Shown here: piece by piece, positions 37,601 through 45,615 of the stretch
How the letters are laid out: the number at the start of each line of letters is the position of its first letter
Numbering within the stretch: position 1 is the first letter of the stretch
Assembly: GCF_900182545.1 (NCBI RefSeq)
Contig: NZ_FXTJ01000005.1
Span: 248,001 to 312,000 of the forward strand
From: Geodermatophilus aquaeductus
GTDB taxonomy: Bacteria; Actinomycetota; Actinomycetes; Mycobacteriales; Geodermatophilaceae
DNA: 64,000 bases
Direction: 5' to 3'
The notes under the pieces: model-generated
What the model was told of the DNA's origin: nothing
Databases searched by the model: none
The model's input: the letters and a program-made list of their open reading frames with translations, nothing else
Position numbers and translations under genes: made by a program

Positions 37601-39100
37601 CTACCGGCGGGGCCTGGCGGCGCCGGGGATGTCGAGGACGACCTCGGTGCCCGGTCGGCCCGGCCCCGGCGGGTCCTCCGGGGTCCGCATGAGCAGCGAC
37701 CCGCCGAGCTCGCTGGTCACCAGCGTCCGCACGATCTGCAGCCCGAGGCCGTCGCTGAGCGCCGGGTCGAAGCCGTCGGGCAGCCCCTGGCCGTCGTCGC
37801 GGACGCGCACCACCAGGTCGTCGCCGTCCCGCTCGGCGACCAGCTCGATCGACCCCGGCGGCCCGTCGGCCGGGAACGCGTGCTCGGCGGCGTTGTGCAG
37901 CAGCTCGGTGACCGCCATGACCAGCGGCGTCGCGGTGGCGGCCGGGAGCTCGCCGAAGCCGCCCACGCGGCGGGTCCGCGCGGCCGGGCCGATCGAGGTG
38001 AGGTCGCCGAGCATCGGCAGCACCTGGTCGAGCACGTCGTCGACGTCGACGACGTCCTCCCGGCTGCCGGCGAGCGTCTCGTGGACGACGGCGATCGAGG
38101 CCACCCGCCGCACCGACTCCTCCAGCGCCGCCCGCGCGGCCGGCTCGGTCATCCGCCGGGCCTGCAGCCGCAGCAGCGCCGCCACCGTCTGCAGGTTGTT
38201 CTTCACGCGGTGGTGGATCTCGCGGATGGTCGCGTCCTTGGTGAGCAGCGCCCGGTCCCGGCGCCGGACGTCGGTGACGTCGCGGACCAGCACCAGCGCC
38301 CCCTCCTCCGCGCCGGGCGCCTGCAGCGGCAGCGCGCGCACCAGCAGCGTCGCCGAGGGGGCCTCGACGTCCATCGGGTCGGGGAACCGTCCGGCCACCG
38401 CCGCGGCGATCCCGGCGGCCACCGCCTCCCCCGCCACGCCGTCGACCGCCGCGCCACGGGTCACGCGGGCCAGGTCGGCCCCGACGAGGTCGCCGTTCAC
38501 CCCGAGCCGCCGGTAGGCCGACAGGGCGTTGGGGCTGGCGTAGACGGCCCGGCCGGCGGCGTCCAGGCGCACCAGCCCGTCGCCCACCCGCGGGCTCATC
38601 TCGGCGTCGAGCAGCTTCTCCGGCGGGAAGGTGCCGGCCGAGACCATGAGGCAGAGGTCGGCGGCGATGTCGAGGTAGGTCAGCTCCAGCGTCGACGGCG
38701 ACCGGGTCACCGCGAGGTTGGTGTCCTTCGCCAGGACCGCGACGACGACGCCGTCGTGCCGGACGGGGATGACCTCGCGCCGCCGGGGGCTGGTGCCCGA
38801 CCAGTCCGGCTCGCCCTCGGTGACCGGCCGGCCCTCGCGGTGCGCCAGCCGGAACGGGTCGGCGTCGGGCCCCTGGACCTCGCTGCCGACCAGGTCCTCG
38901 GGCTGACTGGTCGGCGCGGTGAGCGGGCGGACCTGCGCCACGCACCACCACGCGCCGGTGCGCAGGGGGACCCACAGGGTGAGGTCGGCGAACGCCAGGT
39001 CGGCCAGCAGCTGCCAGTCGGCCACCAGCCGGCGGGCGTGGTCGACCTGGGACGGGGCGGTCGCCGCACCGCGGTGCAGACGCTCGGAGAGGGTGCTCAT
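37601..39100 (-). CDS. pdtaS: Sensor histidine kinase PdtaS
   Basis: A 499-aa soluble kinase matching mycobacterial PdtaS (about 501 aa) in length and layout: an N-terminal GAF-like domain (about 20-165), a PAS domain (about 185-290), then a HisKA_2/HWE-type box REIHHRVKNNLQTVAALLRL with the phospho-acceptor His, and an HATPase domain with TELLHNAAEHAF and DDGQGLP. PdtaS signals to the antiterminator-type regulator PdtaR, which is not in this window. TACGCT lies 8 nt before ATG 39100, so it is probably leaderless. The position beside whiB1 equals Rv3219-Rv3220c. Confidence 0.92.
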   Translation of the reverse strand: MSTLSERLHRGAATAPSQVDHARRLVADWQLLADLAFADLTLWVPLRTGAWWCVAQVRPLTAPTSQPEDLVGSEVQGPDADPFRLAHREGRPVTEGEPDWSGTSPRRREVIPVRHDGVVVAVLAKDTNLAVTRSPSTLELTYLDIAADLCLMVSAGTFPPEKLLDAEMSPRVGDGLVRLDAAGRAVYASPNALSAYRRLGVNGDLVGADLARVTRGAAVDGVAGEAVAAGIAAAVAGRFPDPMDVEAPSATLLVRALPLQAPGAEEGALVLVRDVTDVRRRDRALLTKDATIREIHHRVKNNLQTVAALLRLQARRMTEPAARAALEESVRRVASIAVVHETLAGSREDVVDVDDVLDQVLPMLGDLTSIGPAARTRRVGGFGELPAATATPLVMAVTELLHNAAEHAFPADGPPGSIELVAERDGDDLVVRVRDDGQGLPDGFDPALSDGLGLQIVRTLVTSELGGSLLMRTPEDPPGPGRPGTEVVLDIPGAARPRR

Positions 39101-39108
39101 CGCCCCCG

Positions 39109-39114
39109 AGCGTA
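39109..39114 (-). promoter_or_regulatory. -10 hexamer TACGCT, leaderless start
   Basis: It ends 8 nt before ATG 39100 (pdtaS). Confidence 0.55.
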
Positions 39115-39129
39115 TGGCCGGCGCCGTCC

Positions 39130-39135
39130 TAGGCT
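39130..39135 (+). promoter_or_regulatory. -10 hexamer TAGGCT, leaderless start
   Basis: It ends 8 nt before GTG 39144, divergent from the pdtaS promoter only 15 bp away. Confidence 0.55.
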
Positions 39136-39143
39136 GGTCACCC

Positions 39144-39650
39144 GTGGCCGCACCGTCCCCCGCTCCCCTGCCCGTGACCGTCGACGACGCCGTCCCCGCC
39201 GACTTCCCGGCCATCGCCGAGCTGACCGTCGGGGTCTACCGCGACGAGGAGCTGGCCTCCGACGCGTACCTGCCGCAACTGGCCGACGTCGAGGGGCGGG
39301 CGGGGCGCTCGCAGCTGATCGTCGCGCGGGAGGGCGGCCGGGTGGTGGGGTCGGTGGCGCTCGTGCTCGACGGCGACTTCGGCGAGATCACCGAGTCCCC
39401 GGACGAGGCAGCGTTCCGGATGCTCGTCGTCGACCCCGCGGTGCGCGGGCAGGGCGTCGGGGAGCTGCTGGTCACCGAGTGCCTGGAGCGGGCGCGCGCG
39501 GCGGGCAAACGCCGGATGGTGCTCTCCACCGACCCGGTGATGACCAGCGCGCACCGGCTCTACGGTCGGCTGGGGTTCACCCGGCTGCCCGAGCGCGACT
39601 GGGCGCCGCGGCCGGGCATCGACCTGCTGGTGTACGCGCGGGATCTCTGA
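39144..39650 (+). CDS. GNAT-family N-acetyltransferase
   Basis: A 168-aa acetyltransferase. After an Ala/Pro-rich start, VDDAVPADFPAIAELTVGVY begins the fold, FRMLVVDPAVRGQGVGELLV holds the acetyl-CoA pyrophosphate loop (about residue 100), and SAHRLYGRLGFTRLPERDW is the C-terminal motif. The substrate is unknown. It is divergent from pdtaS with nearly abutting promoters, so the two may share regulation. Confidence 0.85.
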   Translation: MAAPSPAPLPVTVDDAVPADFPAIAELTVGVYRDEELASDAYLPQLADVEGRAGRSQLIVAREGGRVVGSVALVLDGDFGEITESPDEAAFRMLVVDPAVRGQGVGELLVTECLERARAAGKRRMVLSTDPVMTSAHRLYGRLGFTRLPERDWAPRPGIDLLVYARDL

Positions 39651-39659
39651 GCCGCGCGG

Positions 39660-41240
39660 TCACCCCCGGGTCCGCGCCCGGGTGCCGCCCGACCGCGCCG
39701 GACGGCGGGGCGCGGGAGCAGCCGGGGCCGCGGCCGGCTCCGGCTCCGGCCGCGGCGTCGCGACGCCAGCCGCCGCGGCGAGCCGGTCCAGCTCGTCGAG
39801 GATGTCGGCGAGCAGCACGTCGACGTCGGGCAGCAGCTCCGCGCACGAGACCAGACCCCAGTCGAGGCGGTCGAGGTAGCTCTGCACCGTGATGTTGAGG
39901 CCCTGCCCCTCCACGATCGTCGAGACCGGGAAGTAGTGCTCCAGCCGCGCGCCCGCGGCGTACAGCGGCGCGCGCGGGCCGGGCACGTTGGAGATGACGA
40001 GGTTGCCCGGGCTCAGCCGCGAGCCCAGCCGCAGCCGGGCGCTCAGCCGCATCGCCCGGGCGAAGACGGCCGGCGGCGGGAACTCGGCGAAGTCGGTGAG
40101 CCGGTCGGCGGGCAGCGCCGAGAACAGCTCCTTGCTGCTGGCCATCGACTCGTGCACCCGCCGCAGCCGCCGGACGGGGTCGGGCTCGTCGGTGGGCAGG
40201 ACGGCCGAGAGCATCGACACCCGGTTGGTCCAGCGCTCGGTCTCCTCGCCCGTCCGCACCGAGACGGGGACCAGCGCCACCAGCGGGTCCGAGGGCAGCG
40301 CGCCGCGCCGCTCGAGGAAGGTGCGCAGGCCACCGGCGCACGCGGCCATGACGACGTCGTTGACCGTGACGCCGAGCGCCGACTTCACCTGCCTGACCAC
40401 GTCGAGCGACGTCGACCGGATGGCCAGCTTCCGGTGCGGGGTGATCGGCCCGTTGAACGGCGTACGAGGCGGCCGGACGCTGGGCATGGCGGGCGGCTGG
40501 TCGGGCTCCTCGGGGCGCTGCCGGCCGAGGTTGAGCACGGTGCCGAGCGGTCCGCGCAGGCTGCGGCGGACGTCGTTGGCGGCGCGGACCAGCACGGGGT
40601 TGCGCGTGGCCCGGCCGATCTCCCGGGCAGACCAGGCGGCGAGCAGCACCCCGCGGCCCGGCTTGCGGGCCAGACCGAGCGCTCCGCGGGCGAGCATCTC
40701 CAGGTCGCCGGGTGGCCGCTCGGGCGTCCACCGGTCGGGCTCGGACGGCGCGGTGGAGCCCTCGGGGCTGTCGTCGAGCATCAGCGTCATCAGCTCGACG
40801 CCGGAGGCCCCGTCGATCGTGGCGTGGTGGACGATCGTGAGGACGGCGAACCGGTCGTCGGGCAGGCCCTCGATGACGTAGGAGAGCCACAGCGGCTTGC
40901 GGCGGTCCAGGGGGCGGGAGACCAGACGCCCGACCAGCTTCGCGAGCTGGTCGTCGGTGCCGGGCGGCGGGACGGCCGTGTGGCGGACGTGGAAGTCGAT
41001 GTCGAACGCGGGGTCGGCGATCCAGTACGGGTGGTCGAGGCCCAGGGGCACCTCGGCCAGCCGCCGGCGCAGCGGCTCGAGCAGGTGCAGCCGCTGCTGC
41101 AGCTGCCCCTTCCATGCGTCGTAGGGCCGGTAGTCCGGTGAGTCGGGACGCGTGTAGATCGACAGGCTCGAGACGTGGCCGAACTGCGCGGAGGTCTCGA
41201 GGTGGAGGAACGTCGCGTCCAGTCCTGACAGCTGCTTCAT
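39660..41240 (-). CDS. Wax ester synthase/diacylglycerol acyltransferase
   Basis: A 526-aa WS/DGAT that esterifies fatty alcohols or diacylglycerol with acyl-CoA to make storage lipid. The active-site HHxxxDG motif is HHATIDG (residues 138-144). LSGLDATFLHLET at the N-terminus, VNDVVMAACAGGLR and SNVPGPRAPLY are conserved family blocks. The last 50 residues are an Ala/Pro/Arg-rich tail not needed by the fold. AGGAGGG precedes ATG 41240. It is divergent from a lipase-like gene across an 11-bp-arm palindrome, suggesting shared control of lipid storage and turnover. Confidence 0.93.
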   Translation of the reverse strand: MKQLSGLDATFLHLETSAQFGHVSSLSIYTRPDSPDYRPYDAWKGQLQQRLHLLEPLRRRLAEVPLGLDHPYWIADPAFDIDFHVRHTAVPPPGTDDQLAKLVGRLVSRPLDRRKPLWLSYVIEGLPDDRFAVLTIVHHATIDGASGVELMTLMLDDSPEGSTAPSEPDRWTPERPPGDLEMLARGALGLARKPGRGVLLAAWSAREIGRATRNPVLVRAANDVRRSLRGPLGTVLNLGRQRPEEPDQPPAMPSVRPPRTPFNGPITPHRKLAIRSTSLDVVRQVKSALGVTVNDVVMAACAGGLRTFLERRGALPSDPLVALVPVSVRTGEETERWTNRVSMLSAVLPTDEPDPVRRLRRVHESMASSKELFSALPADRLTDFAEFPPPAVFARAMRLSARLRLGSRLSPGNLVISNVPGPRAPLYAAGARLEHYFPVSTIVEGQGLNITVQSYLDRLDWGLVSCAELLPDVDVLLADILDELDRLAAAAGVATPRPEPEPAAAPAAPAPRRPARSGGTRARTRG

Positions 41241-41282
41241 CGCCTGCCCTCCTGAGCCGGTTCTCGTGCGCCCCCGGGTGTG

Positions 41283-41312
41283 GCAGCAGTGTGGCAGGCG
41301 TCACACTGCTGC
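41283..41312. promoter_or_regulatory. Perfect palindrome between divergent lipid genes
   Basis: GCAGCAGTGTG (41283-41293) and CACACTGCTGC (41302-41312) form an 11-bp perfect inverted repeat with an 8-nt spacer, lying in the 134-bp space between the WS/DGAT and lipase genes. It looks like an operator for a dimeric regulator. A hairpin role is less likely because the spot is between two starts. Confidence 0.6.
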
Positions 41313-41374
41313 GCAGGGGGCGGGTCGGCCCACGACCGGTCCGCCCGGGCGACGGCGGAGAGGAGGACGGGGAC

Positions 41375-42166
41375 ATGGCGATGACGACGTCGCTGCACCG
41401 GGCAGCGGACGAGGGAGCACCCCCGTGGGTCGGCGCGTCACCGGTCGCCGCGGTGCGCGCCGCGCAGCGGCCGTGGCTCGAGGCGGCGGCCCTGCTCCGC
41501 TCCCCCGTGTGGCGCGGCCGCGGTGTCCCGGACGGCAGCGGCCTGCCGGTCCTGCTCGTGCCGGGCTTCCTGGCCGGCGACCCGTCGCTGGCGGTGATGG
41601 AGCGCTGGCTGCGGGCCCGGGGCTACCGGACCTGCACCTCGCAGATCCGCGTCAACGTCGACTGCACCCGCCGGGCGGTCGAACGCCTGGAGCGCCGCCT
41701 GGTCGAGTTCACCGACCGGACCGGACGGCCCGCGGCGGTCGTCGGGCAGAGCCGCGGGGGCCTGTTCGCCAAGCTCGTGGCCATGCGCCGGCCCGACCGC
41801 GTCGCCGGGATCGTCACGCTGGGCAGCCCGAACGTCGACCACATGGCCATCAACCCGGTGGTCGCCGCCCAGGTGCGGCTGGTCGCCGCGCTGGGGACCG
41901 CGGGCGTGCCCGGCATGTTCCTCGACGACTGCCTGCAGGGAGAGTGCGCCGGGGAGCTCGCCGAGGAGCTGGACCGGCCGTTCCCCGCGCACGTCCCGTA
42001 CCTGTCGGTGCACTCGCGCAGCGACTGGGTGGTCGACTGGCGTGCCTGCCTCGACCCGGCCGCCGACAACGTCGAGATCGACTCCAGCCACGTCGGCATG
42101 AGCGTGCACCCGGAGGTCTACCGGCTGCTCGGCGAGCGGCTGCCCGCCCTGGTCGGGGTGGGCTGA
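41375..42166 (+). CDS. Lipase/esterase-like alpha/beta hydrolase
   Basis: A 263-aa hydrolase. PVLLVPGFLAGDPSL (about residue 52) is the oxyanion loop, VVGQSRGGLFAKL (about 125) the nucleophile elbow, VHSRSDWVVDW (about 213) gives the Asp, and IDSSHVGMSVHPEVY (about 233) the His. This arrangement matches the LipA/triacylglycerol-lipase-like proteins with a GxSxG that acts on acyl glycerols. There is no signal peptide, so it is cytoplasmic and could mobilise the lipid made by the divergent WS/DGAT. GAGAGGAGG precedes the ATG. Confidence 0.82.
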   Translation: MAMTTSLHRAADEGAPPWVGASPVAAVRAAQRPWLEAAALLRSPVWRGRGVPDGSGLPVLLVPGFLAGDPSLAVMERWLRARGYRTCTSQIRVNVDCTRRAVERLERRLVEFTDRTGRPAAVVGQSRGGLFAKLVAMRRPDRVAGIVTLGSPNVDHMAINPVVAAQVRLVAALGTAGVPGMFLDDCLQGECAGELAEELDRPFPAHVPYLSVHSRSDWVVDWRACLDPAADNVEIDSSHVGMSVHPEVYRLLGERLPALVGVG

Positions 42167-42169
42167 GCC

Positions 42170-42394
42170 TCAGCCGTCCGCGACGGTGGCGATCAGGTCG
42201 CCCTCCTGCAGCACCTCGCCCTCGACGACGTGCAGCTCCTGCACGACGCCGGTGCGCTCGGTGAGGACGGGGATCTCCATCTTCATCGACTCGAGGATCA
42301 CCAGGGTGTCCCCCGCGGAGACCTCGCTGCCCGGGGCCACCAGCACCTTCCAGACGCTGGAGACCATCTCGGCGTGGATCTCCTCGACCGCCAC
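42170..42394 (-). CDS. Stand-alone biotin carrier (biotinyl/lipoyl) protein
   Basis: A 74-aa single biotinyl domain. ESMKMEIPV carries the biotinylated Lys, and EGDLIATV closes the barrel. It corresponds to the small biotinylated protein Rv3221c (TB7.3) that sits by pdtaS in M. tuberculosis. GGGAGGT precedes GTG 42394. The partner carboxylase is not obvious: the adjacent gene upstream is a degenerate biotin carboxylase. The role is unproven even in mycobacteria. Confidence 0.88.
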   Translation of the reverse strand: MAVEEIHAEMVSSVWKVLVAPGSEVSAGDTLVILESMKMEIPVLTERTGVVQELHVVEGEVLQEGDLIATVADG

Positions 42395-42456
42395 GCGGCA
42401 CCTCCCTCGACTCGGAACCCCCATCCAACCAGGTGGGCGCGTCGTCGGACCGCAGC

Positions 42457-43506
42457 TCAGGCGCCCGGCGCGGGATCCCCGTCGGCCAGCTGCTGCAGCA
42501 CCGCGCAGACCTCCTCGCCGTCGTGGGGCACGCCGGTCTCGGGGAGCCCGGACAGCGCCGAGGCGGCGGCCCGGGCCGCGGTGGCCGTGTCGGCCGCGCC
42601 GGCGCTGACGGTGGCCAGCAGGGCGTCGTACCAGCCGTCGAGCCGGTCGCCGGGGTCGTAGCCGCTGACCGCGACCACCTCGGTCTGCCCGGTCGTGCCG
42701 CGCAGCCGGTCCGCCGACGGCAGCGCACCGGACACCCGGCCGGCCCTCCCCGGCGGCAGCGTCGCGCGCAGCTGCACGACGACGGCGGCCCGCGGCGGGT
42801 GCTCGTCGGCCGTGCGGCGGCGCGGGGCCCGGCGTCCCGCCGCCGCGGCGAGCGCGAGGTCGACCGCGTCGACCCGGTGGGCCCGCTCCAGCACGGCCAT
42901 GTCGAGGGAGAACCCGGCCGCGACCTCGCCCAGCTCGCCGTCGTCGGAGACACCGACGGTGACCAGCCCGCGCCAGCCGACCTCGGCCAGGCGCTTGGCG
43001 CCGGGCGGCACGTCGCCGGCCGGCTCGGGCGTCCAGGACACCCGGGCGATGCCGGCCGCACGGTCGCGGGCGACCGCCGTGGGGAAGCGCAGGCCGTCCT
43101 CGGTGACGACGGCGAGCAGGCCGTGCTCGCTGGCCGGCTCCACGCCGTCGCCGCCGAGCCGCTCGAGCACCTCGGCCGGCGGGCCGACCCAGGTCAGTCC
43201 GGCGGCGGCGACCTCACCGGCCAGGGCGGCGTTCCCGGCCAGCGCCGGGGGCACCGGCAGGACGGCGCGGGCGCCGCTGCGGCGGGCGGCCTCCACGATC
43301 CGGTCGACGGCGAGGTAGGACTCGGTGGCCGGCGCCGGCCCGAGCAGCACGGCGTCGTCGGCCAGCCGCACGTGCCGCGCGGAGCGCTCGGCCTCGGAGT
43401 AGACGGCCACCGACTTCACGTCGAGCCGGGAGCAGGCCGCGATCACCGCGCACGCCGCGGGCCCCCGCCCCGCCACGAGCACGCTCTCGATCCCGTGCTG
43501 GGCCAC
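42457..43506 (-). CDS. Degenerate biotin carboxylase-like protein
   Basis: A 349-aa protein. Residues 4-115 read as the N-terminal Rossmann-like domain of a biotin carboxylase (VLVAGRGPAACAVIAACSRL, VKSVAVYSEAE, TWVGPPAEVLERLGG). The ATP-grasp domain that should follow, with its Gly-rich loop and catalytic residues, is missing; the chain jumps to a remnant of the later part (FSLDMAVLERAHRVDAVDLAL, resembling the VEHPVTE-type region) and a C-terminal-domain-like segment. It should not carboxylate biotin. It lies 62 bp from the biotinyl-protein gene in the same direction, so it may act with it as a binding partner. GTG 43506 follows GGGGAG. Confidence 0.65.
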   Translation of the reverse strand: MAQHGIESVLVAGRGPAACAVIAACSRLDVKSVAVYSEAERSARHVRLADDAVLLGPAPATESYLAVDRIVEAARRSGARAVLPVPPALAGNAALAGEVAAAGLTWVGPPAEVLERLGGDGVEPASEHGLLAVVTEDGLRFPTAVARDRAAGIARVSWTPEPAGDVPPGAKRLAEVGWRGLVTVGVSDDGELGEVAAGFSLDMAVLERAHRVDAVDLALAAAAGRRAPRRRTADEHPPRAAVVVQLRATLPPGRAGRVSGALPSADRLRGTTGQTEVVAVSGYDPGDRLDGWYDALLATVSAGAADTATAARAAASALSGLPETGVPHDGEEVCAVLQQLADGDPAPGA

Positions 43507-43673
43507 GCTCCCCGGCCTCCCGTCCCCGTGCCGGACCCCGCGGGCCCGGTCTCCCCTGCATGGTGCCCTCCCGGGCCGACACCCACGCCACCGGCCGGGG
43601 ACCGACTCCCCCGCTGTGGGACCCTGGGTACGACCTCGAGCACCACGGACACGACGACGAGAGGAGGGCAGCG

Positions 43674-43748
43674 ATGTCCAAGCGTGGACGCAAGCGGCGC
43701 TCCCGCAAGGGGAGCAAGGCCAACCACGGCAAGCGCCCCAACGCCTGA
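43674..43748 (+). CDS. Ribosomal protein bL37
   Basis: A 24-aa very basic peptide, MSKRGRKRRSRKGSKANH then GKRPNA. It matches, from memory, the small actinobacterial large-subunit protein bL37 first seen in the M. smegmatis ribosome structure, which reaches towards the peptidyl-transferase region. GAGGAGGG precedes the ATG, and a strong terminator follows at once, so this is a real monocistronic gene that automated callers often miss. Nothing else could be read in this frame. Confidence 0.87.
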   Translation: MSKRGRKRRSRKGSKANHGKRPNA

Positions 43749-43751
43749 ACG

Positions 43752-43800
43752 ACACGACGGCGCCCCGCCCCCGGAGACCGGGTGCGGGGCGCCGTCGTGT
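43752..43800. terminator. Bidirectional terminator between bL37 and rsrA
   Basis: A perfect 17-bp stem (43752-43768 with 43784-43800) encloses an inner GC-rich loop. Confidence 0.88.
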
Positions 43801-43814
43801 GTCGGGGGTGTGCG

Positions 43815-44144
43815 CTAGCTCTGGTCGGACCAGTCGGTGGTGACCTGCTCGACGCTGACCTGCTCGACGCTGACGCGGGTGCCGTCCTCGTCGAAGGAGA
43901 CGGTGGTCAGCTGCATCTTGATCCGGTCCCGCAGGCCCAGCGGCGTGGGGTCACCGCCGCAGCGGCGCCGGACCAGCGCCTTGAACTCCTGCTCGATGCC
44001 GAACTGCCGCAGGCACGGGGAGCAGTCCTCGAGGTGCTCGGCGATGACCGCGCGGCGGGCGTCGTCGGTCTCGTGGTCGAGGAACTCGAAGACGTGCGAC
44101 AGGACGTCGTCGCAGGAGGAGGCGTGCTCGTGGTCGGTGCTCAC
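43815..44144 (-). CDS. rsrA: Redox-sensing anti-sigma factor RsrA/RshA
   Basis: A 109-aa zinc-binding anti-sigma factor that holds SigR until disulfide stress oxidises it. Cys11, His37, Cys41 and Cys44 ([12 protein letters not shown]) fall at the same residue numbers as in S. coelicolor RsrA. The C-terminal tail contains a duplicated SVEQV, encoded by a 15-bp tandem repeat. It overlaps sigR by 4 nt, ensuring matched synthesis. It is convergent with bL37. Confidence 0.94.
   Translation of the reverse strand: MSTDHEHASSCDDVLSHVFEFLDHETDDARRAVIAEHLEDCSPCLRQFGIEQEFKALVRRRCGGDPTPLGLRDRIKMQLTTVSFDEDGTRVSVEQVSVEQVTTDWSDQS
43841..43870. repeat. 15-bp tandem duplication in rsrA
   Basis: TGACCTGCTCGACGC occurs at 43841-43855 and 43856-43870, adding one in-frame SVEQV unit to the tail of the anti-sigma factor. 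Confidence 0.85.
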
Positions 44145-44836
44145 GACCGGCCCTCCTCCCCGGCTCCGGCGCGGACGAAGCCGCGCTCGCGGGCGTAGTC
44201 GGCCAGCAGCTTCTGCAGGCCCCGCCGGCCGCGGTGCAGCCGGGACATCACCGTGCCGATGGGCGTGCCCATGATCTCGGCGATCTCCTTGTAGGCGAAG
44301 CCCTCGACGTCGGCCAGGTACACCGCCAGCCGGAAGTCCTCGGGCAGCTGCTGCAGGGCCTCCTTGATGTCGGAGTCCGGCAGGTGGTCCAGCGCCTCGA
44401 TCTCGGCCGAGCGCAGTCCGCTGGAGCTGTGCTCCTCGGCGGCGTACAGCTGCCAGTCCTGCACCTGGTCGGTGGGGTACTGCTGCGGCTGCCGCTGCTT
44501 CTTGCGGTAGCTGTTGATGTAGGTGTTCGTCAGGATCCGGTACAGCCAGGCCTTGAGGTTGGTCCCCTCGGCGAACTGGTGGAACGCGGAGTAGGCCTTG
44601 ACGAACGTCTCCTGGACCAGGTCCTCGGCGTCGGCGGGGTTGCGGGTCATCCGCAGAGCCGCCGGGTAGAGCTGGTCGAGGTAGGGCAGCGCGTCGCGCT
44701 CGAAGCGCGCGTCGCGCTCGGCGCGCGTCTCGGCGACCTCAGTGCGACTGCCGCCCTCGCGGGCCTCGGGCACCTCCACCGGCGCACCGACGACCGGCTC
44801 GACAGCGGGGTTCCCGCCTGCGGACTCCTCAGGCAC
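44141..44836 (-). CDS. sigR: ECF sigma factor SigR/SigH
   Basis: A 231-aa group IV sigma factor for thiol-oxidative stress. Region 2 includes [22 protein letters not shown] and [21 protein letters not shown]; region 4 includes [45 protein letters not shown] 44836 follows AGAGAGGACG; an upstream ATG at 44998 would overlap the sigma factor's own promoter, so it is rejected. The 30-residue N-terminal extension before region 2 is Glu/Pro-rich. It overlaps rsrA. Autoregulation is indicated by a SigR-type promoter at 44974-45002. Confidence 0.94.
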   Translation of the reverse strand: MPEESAGGNPAVEPVVGAPVEVPEAREGGSRTEVAETRAERDARFERDALPYLDQLYPAALRMTRNPADAEDLVQETFVKAYSAFHQFAEGTNLKAWLYRILTNTYINSYRKKQRQPQQYPTDQVQDWQLYAAEEHSSSGLRSAEIEALDHLPDSDIKEALQQLPEDFRLAVYLADVEGFAYKEIAEIMGTPIGTVMSRLHRGRRGLQKLLADYARERGFVRAGAGEEGRS

Positions 44837-44973
44837 CAGCCGTCCTCTCTGCGGCGCCCGGGAGCGGGCGACCACAACGGACGATCCTAGTCGCGCGGCG
44901 TCGGGCCGGCCCGGGGGCCGCCGGCGCGGGGCCCGTGTACGGGCGCTGGAGACGGTGCTGCTCACGGTCCCTG

Positions 44974-45002
44974 CAACGGGAGAGCCCCGCGCGGTCATTC
45001 CC
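44974..45002 (-). promoter_or_regulatory. SigR-type autoregulatory promoter
   Basis: GGGAAT (44997-45002) and CGTTG (44974-44978) are separated by 18 nt, close to the GGAAT-N18-GTT consensus of SigR/SigH promoters. The start would lie near 44966, giving a leader of about 130 nt before sigR. Confidence 0.75.
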
Positions 45003-45041
45003 CGTGCCCGGAAGTCGACGGCGTCGACCGGGAGCCGTCGC

Positions 45042-45047
45042 TACAGT
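45042..45047 (+). promoter_or_regulatory. -10 hexamer TACAGT, leaderless start
   Basis: It ends 8 nt before GTG 45056. Confidence 0.55.
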
Positions 45048-45055
45048 GCCCGGCC

Positions 45056-45532
45056 GTGGCGGCGACCCCCGCGGTGCGGGCCCTGGAGAAGGCGAGGGTG
45101 GCGCACACCCTCCACCCCTACGACCCCGAGCACCCCAGCGACCAGGGGCACGGCGAGGCCGCGGTGGCCGCGCTCGGCGCCGACCCGCGGCAGGTGTTCA
45201 AGACACTGGTCGCCCGCGTCGACGGCGCGCTGACCGTGGCCGTCGTCCCGGTGAGCGGCACGCTGGACCTCAAGGCCCTGGCCGCCGCGGCCGGCGGGCG
45301 GAAGGCGGCGATGGCCGACCCGGCCGACGCCGAGCGCACGACCGGCTACGTCCTCGGCGGGATCAGCCCGCTGGGTCAGCGCAGGGCGCTGCCGACGGTG
45401 GTCGACGAGTCCGCGCTGGGCTTCGCGACGGTGATGGTCAGCGCCGGCCGGCGCGGGCTGCAGGTGGAGCTGCCGCCGGCCGACCTGGTCCGCCTGACCC
45501 GCGCCCGCACCGCCCCCATCGGCCGCTGCTGA
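45056..45532 (+). CDS. ybaK: YbaK/EbsC family Cys-tRNA(Pro) deacylase
   Basis: A 158-aa trans-editing protein that hydrolyses mischarged Cys-tRNA(Pro). TPAVRALEKARVAHTLHPYD at the N-terminus, VFKTLVARVDG with the essential Lys, and TTGYVLGGISPLGQRRALPT are characteristic YbaK motifs. It starts at GTG and is probably leaderless. It is divergent from sigR; its promoter lies about 40 bp from the SigR promoter on the other strand. Confidence 0.9.
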   Translation: MAATPAVRALEKARVAHTLHPYDPEHPSDQGHGEAAVAALGADPRQVFKTLVARVDGALTVAVVPVSGTLDLKALAAAAGGRKAAMADPADAERTTGYVLGGISPLGQRRALPTVVDESALGFATVMVSAGRRGLQVELPPADLVRLTRARTAPIGRC

Positions 45533-45533
45533 A

Positions 45534-45589
45534 GGACCTCCCTGCCCCCCGCCACTCGCAGGCTCGCGCCGGGACCCTGCAGGGAGGCC
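45534..45589. terminator. Probable terminator between convergent genes
   Basis: CCTCCCTGC (45537-45545) pairs with GCAGGGAGG (45579-45587), a 9-bp stem with a long GC-rich loop. A degenerate second copy follows (aggatctccctcag). Confidence 0.5.
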
Positions 45590-45615
45590 GCTGGAACCGG
45601 AAGGATCTCCCTCAG

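Noticed and set aside
44837..44998. Upstream ATG of sigR at 44998
   Set aside because: It lies inside the GGGAAT/CGTTG promoter of the gene, and its translation is low-complexity Arg/Pro; GTG 44836 has a ribosome-binding site.
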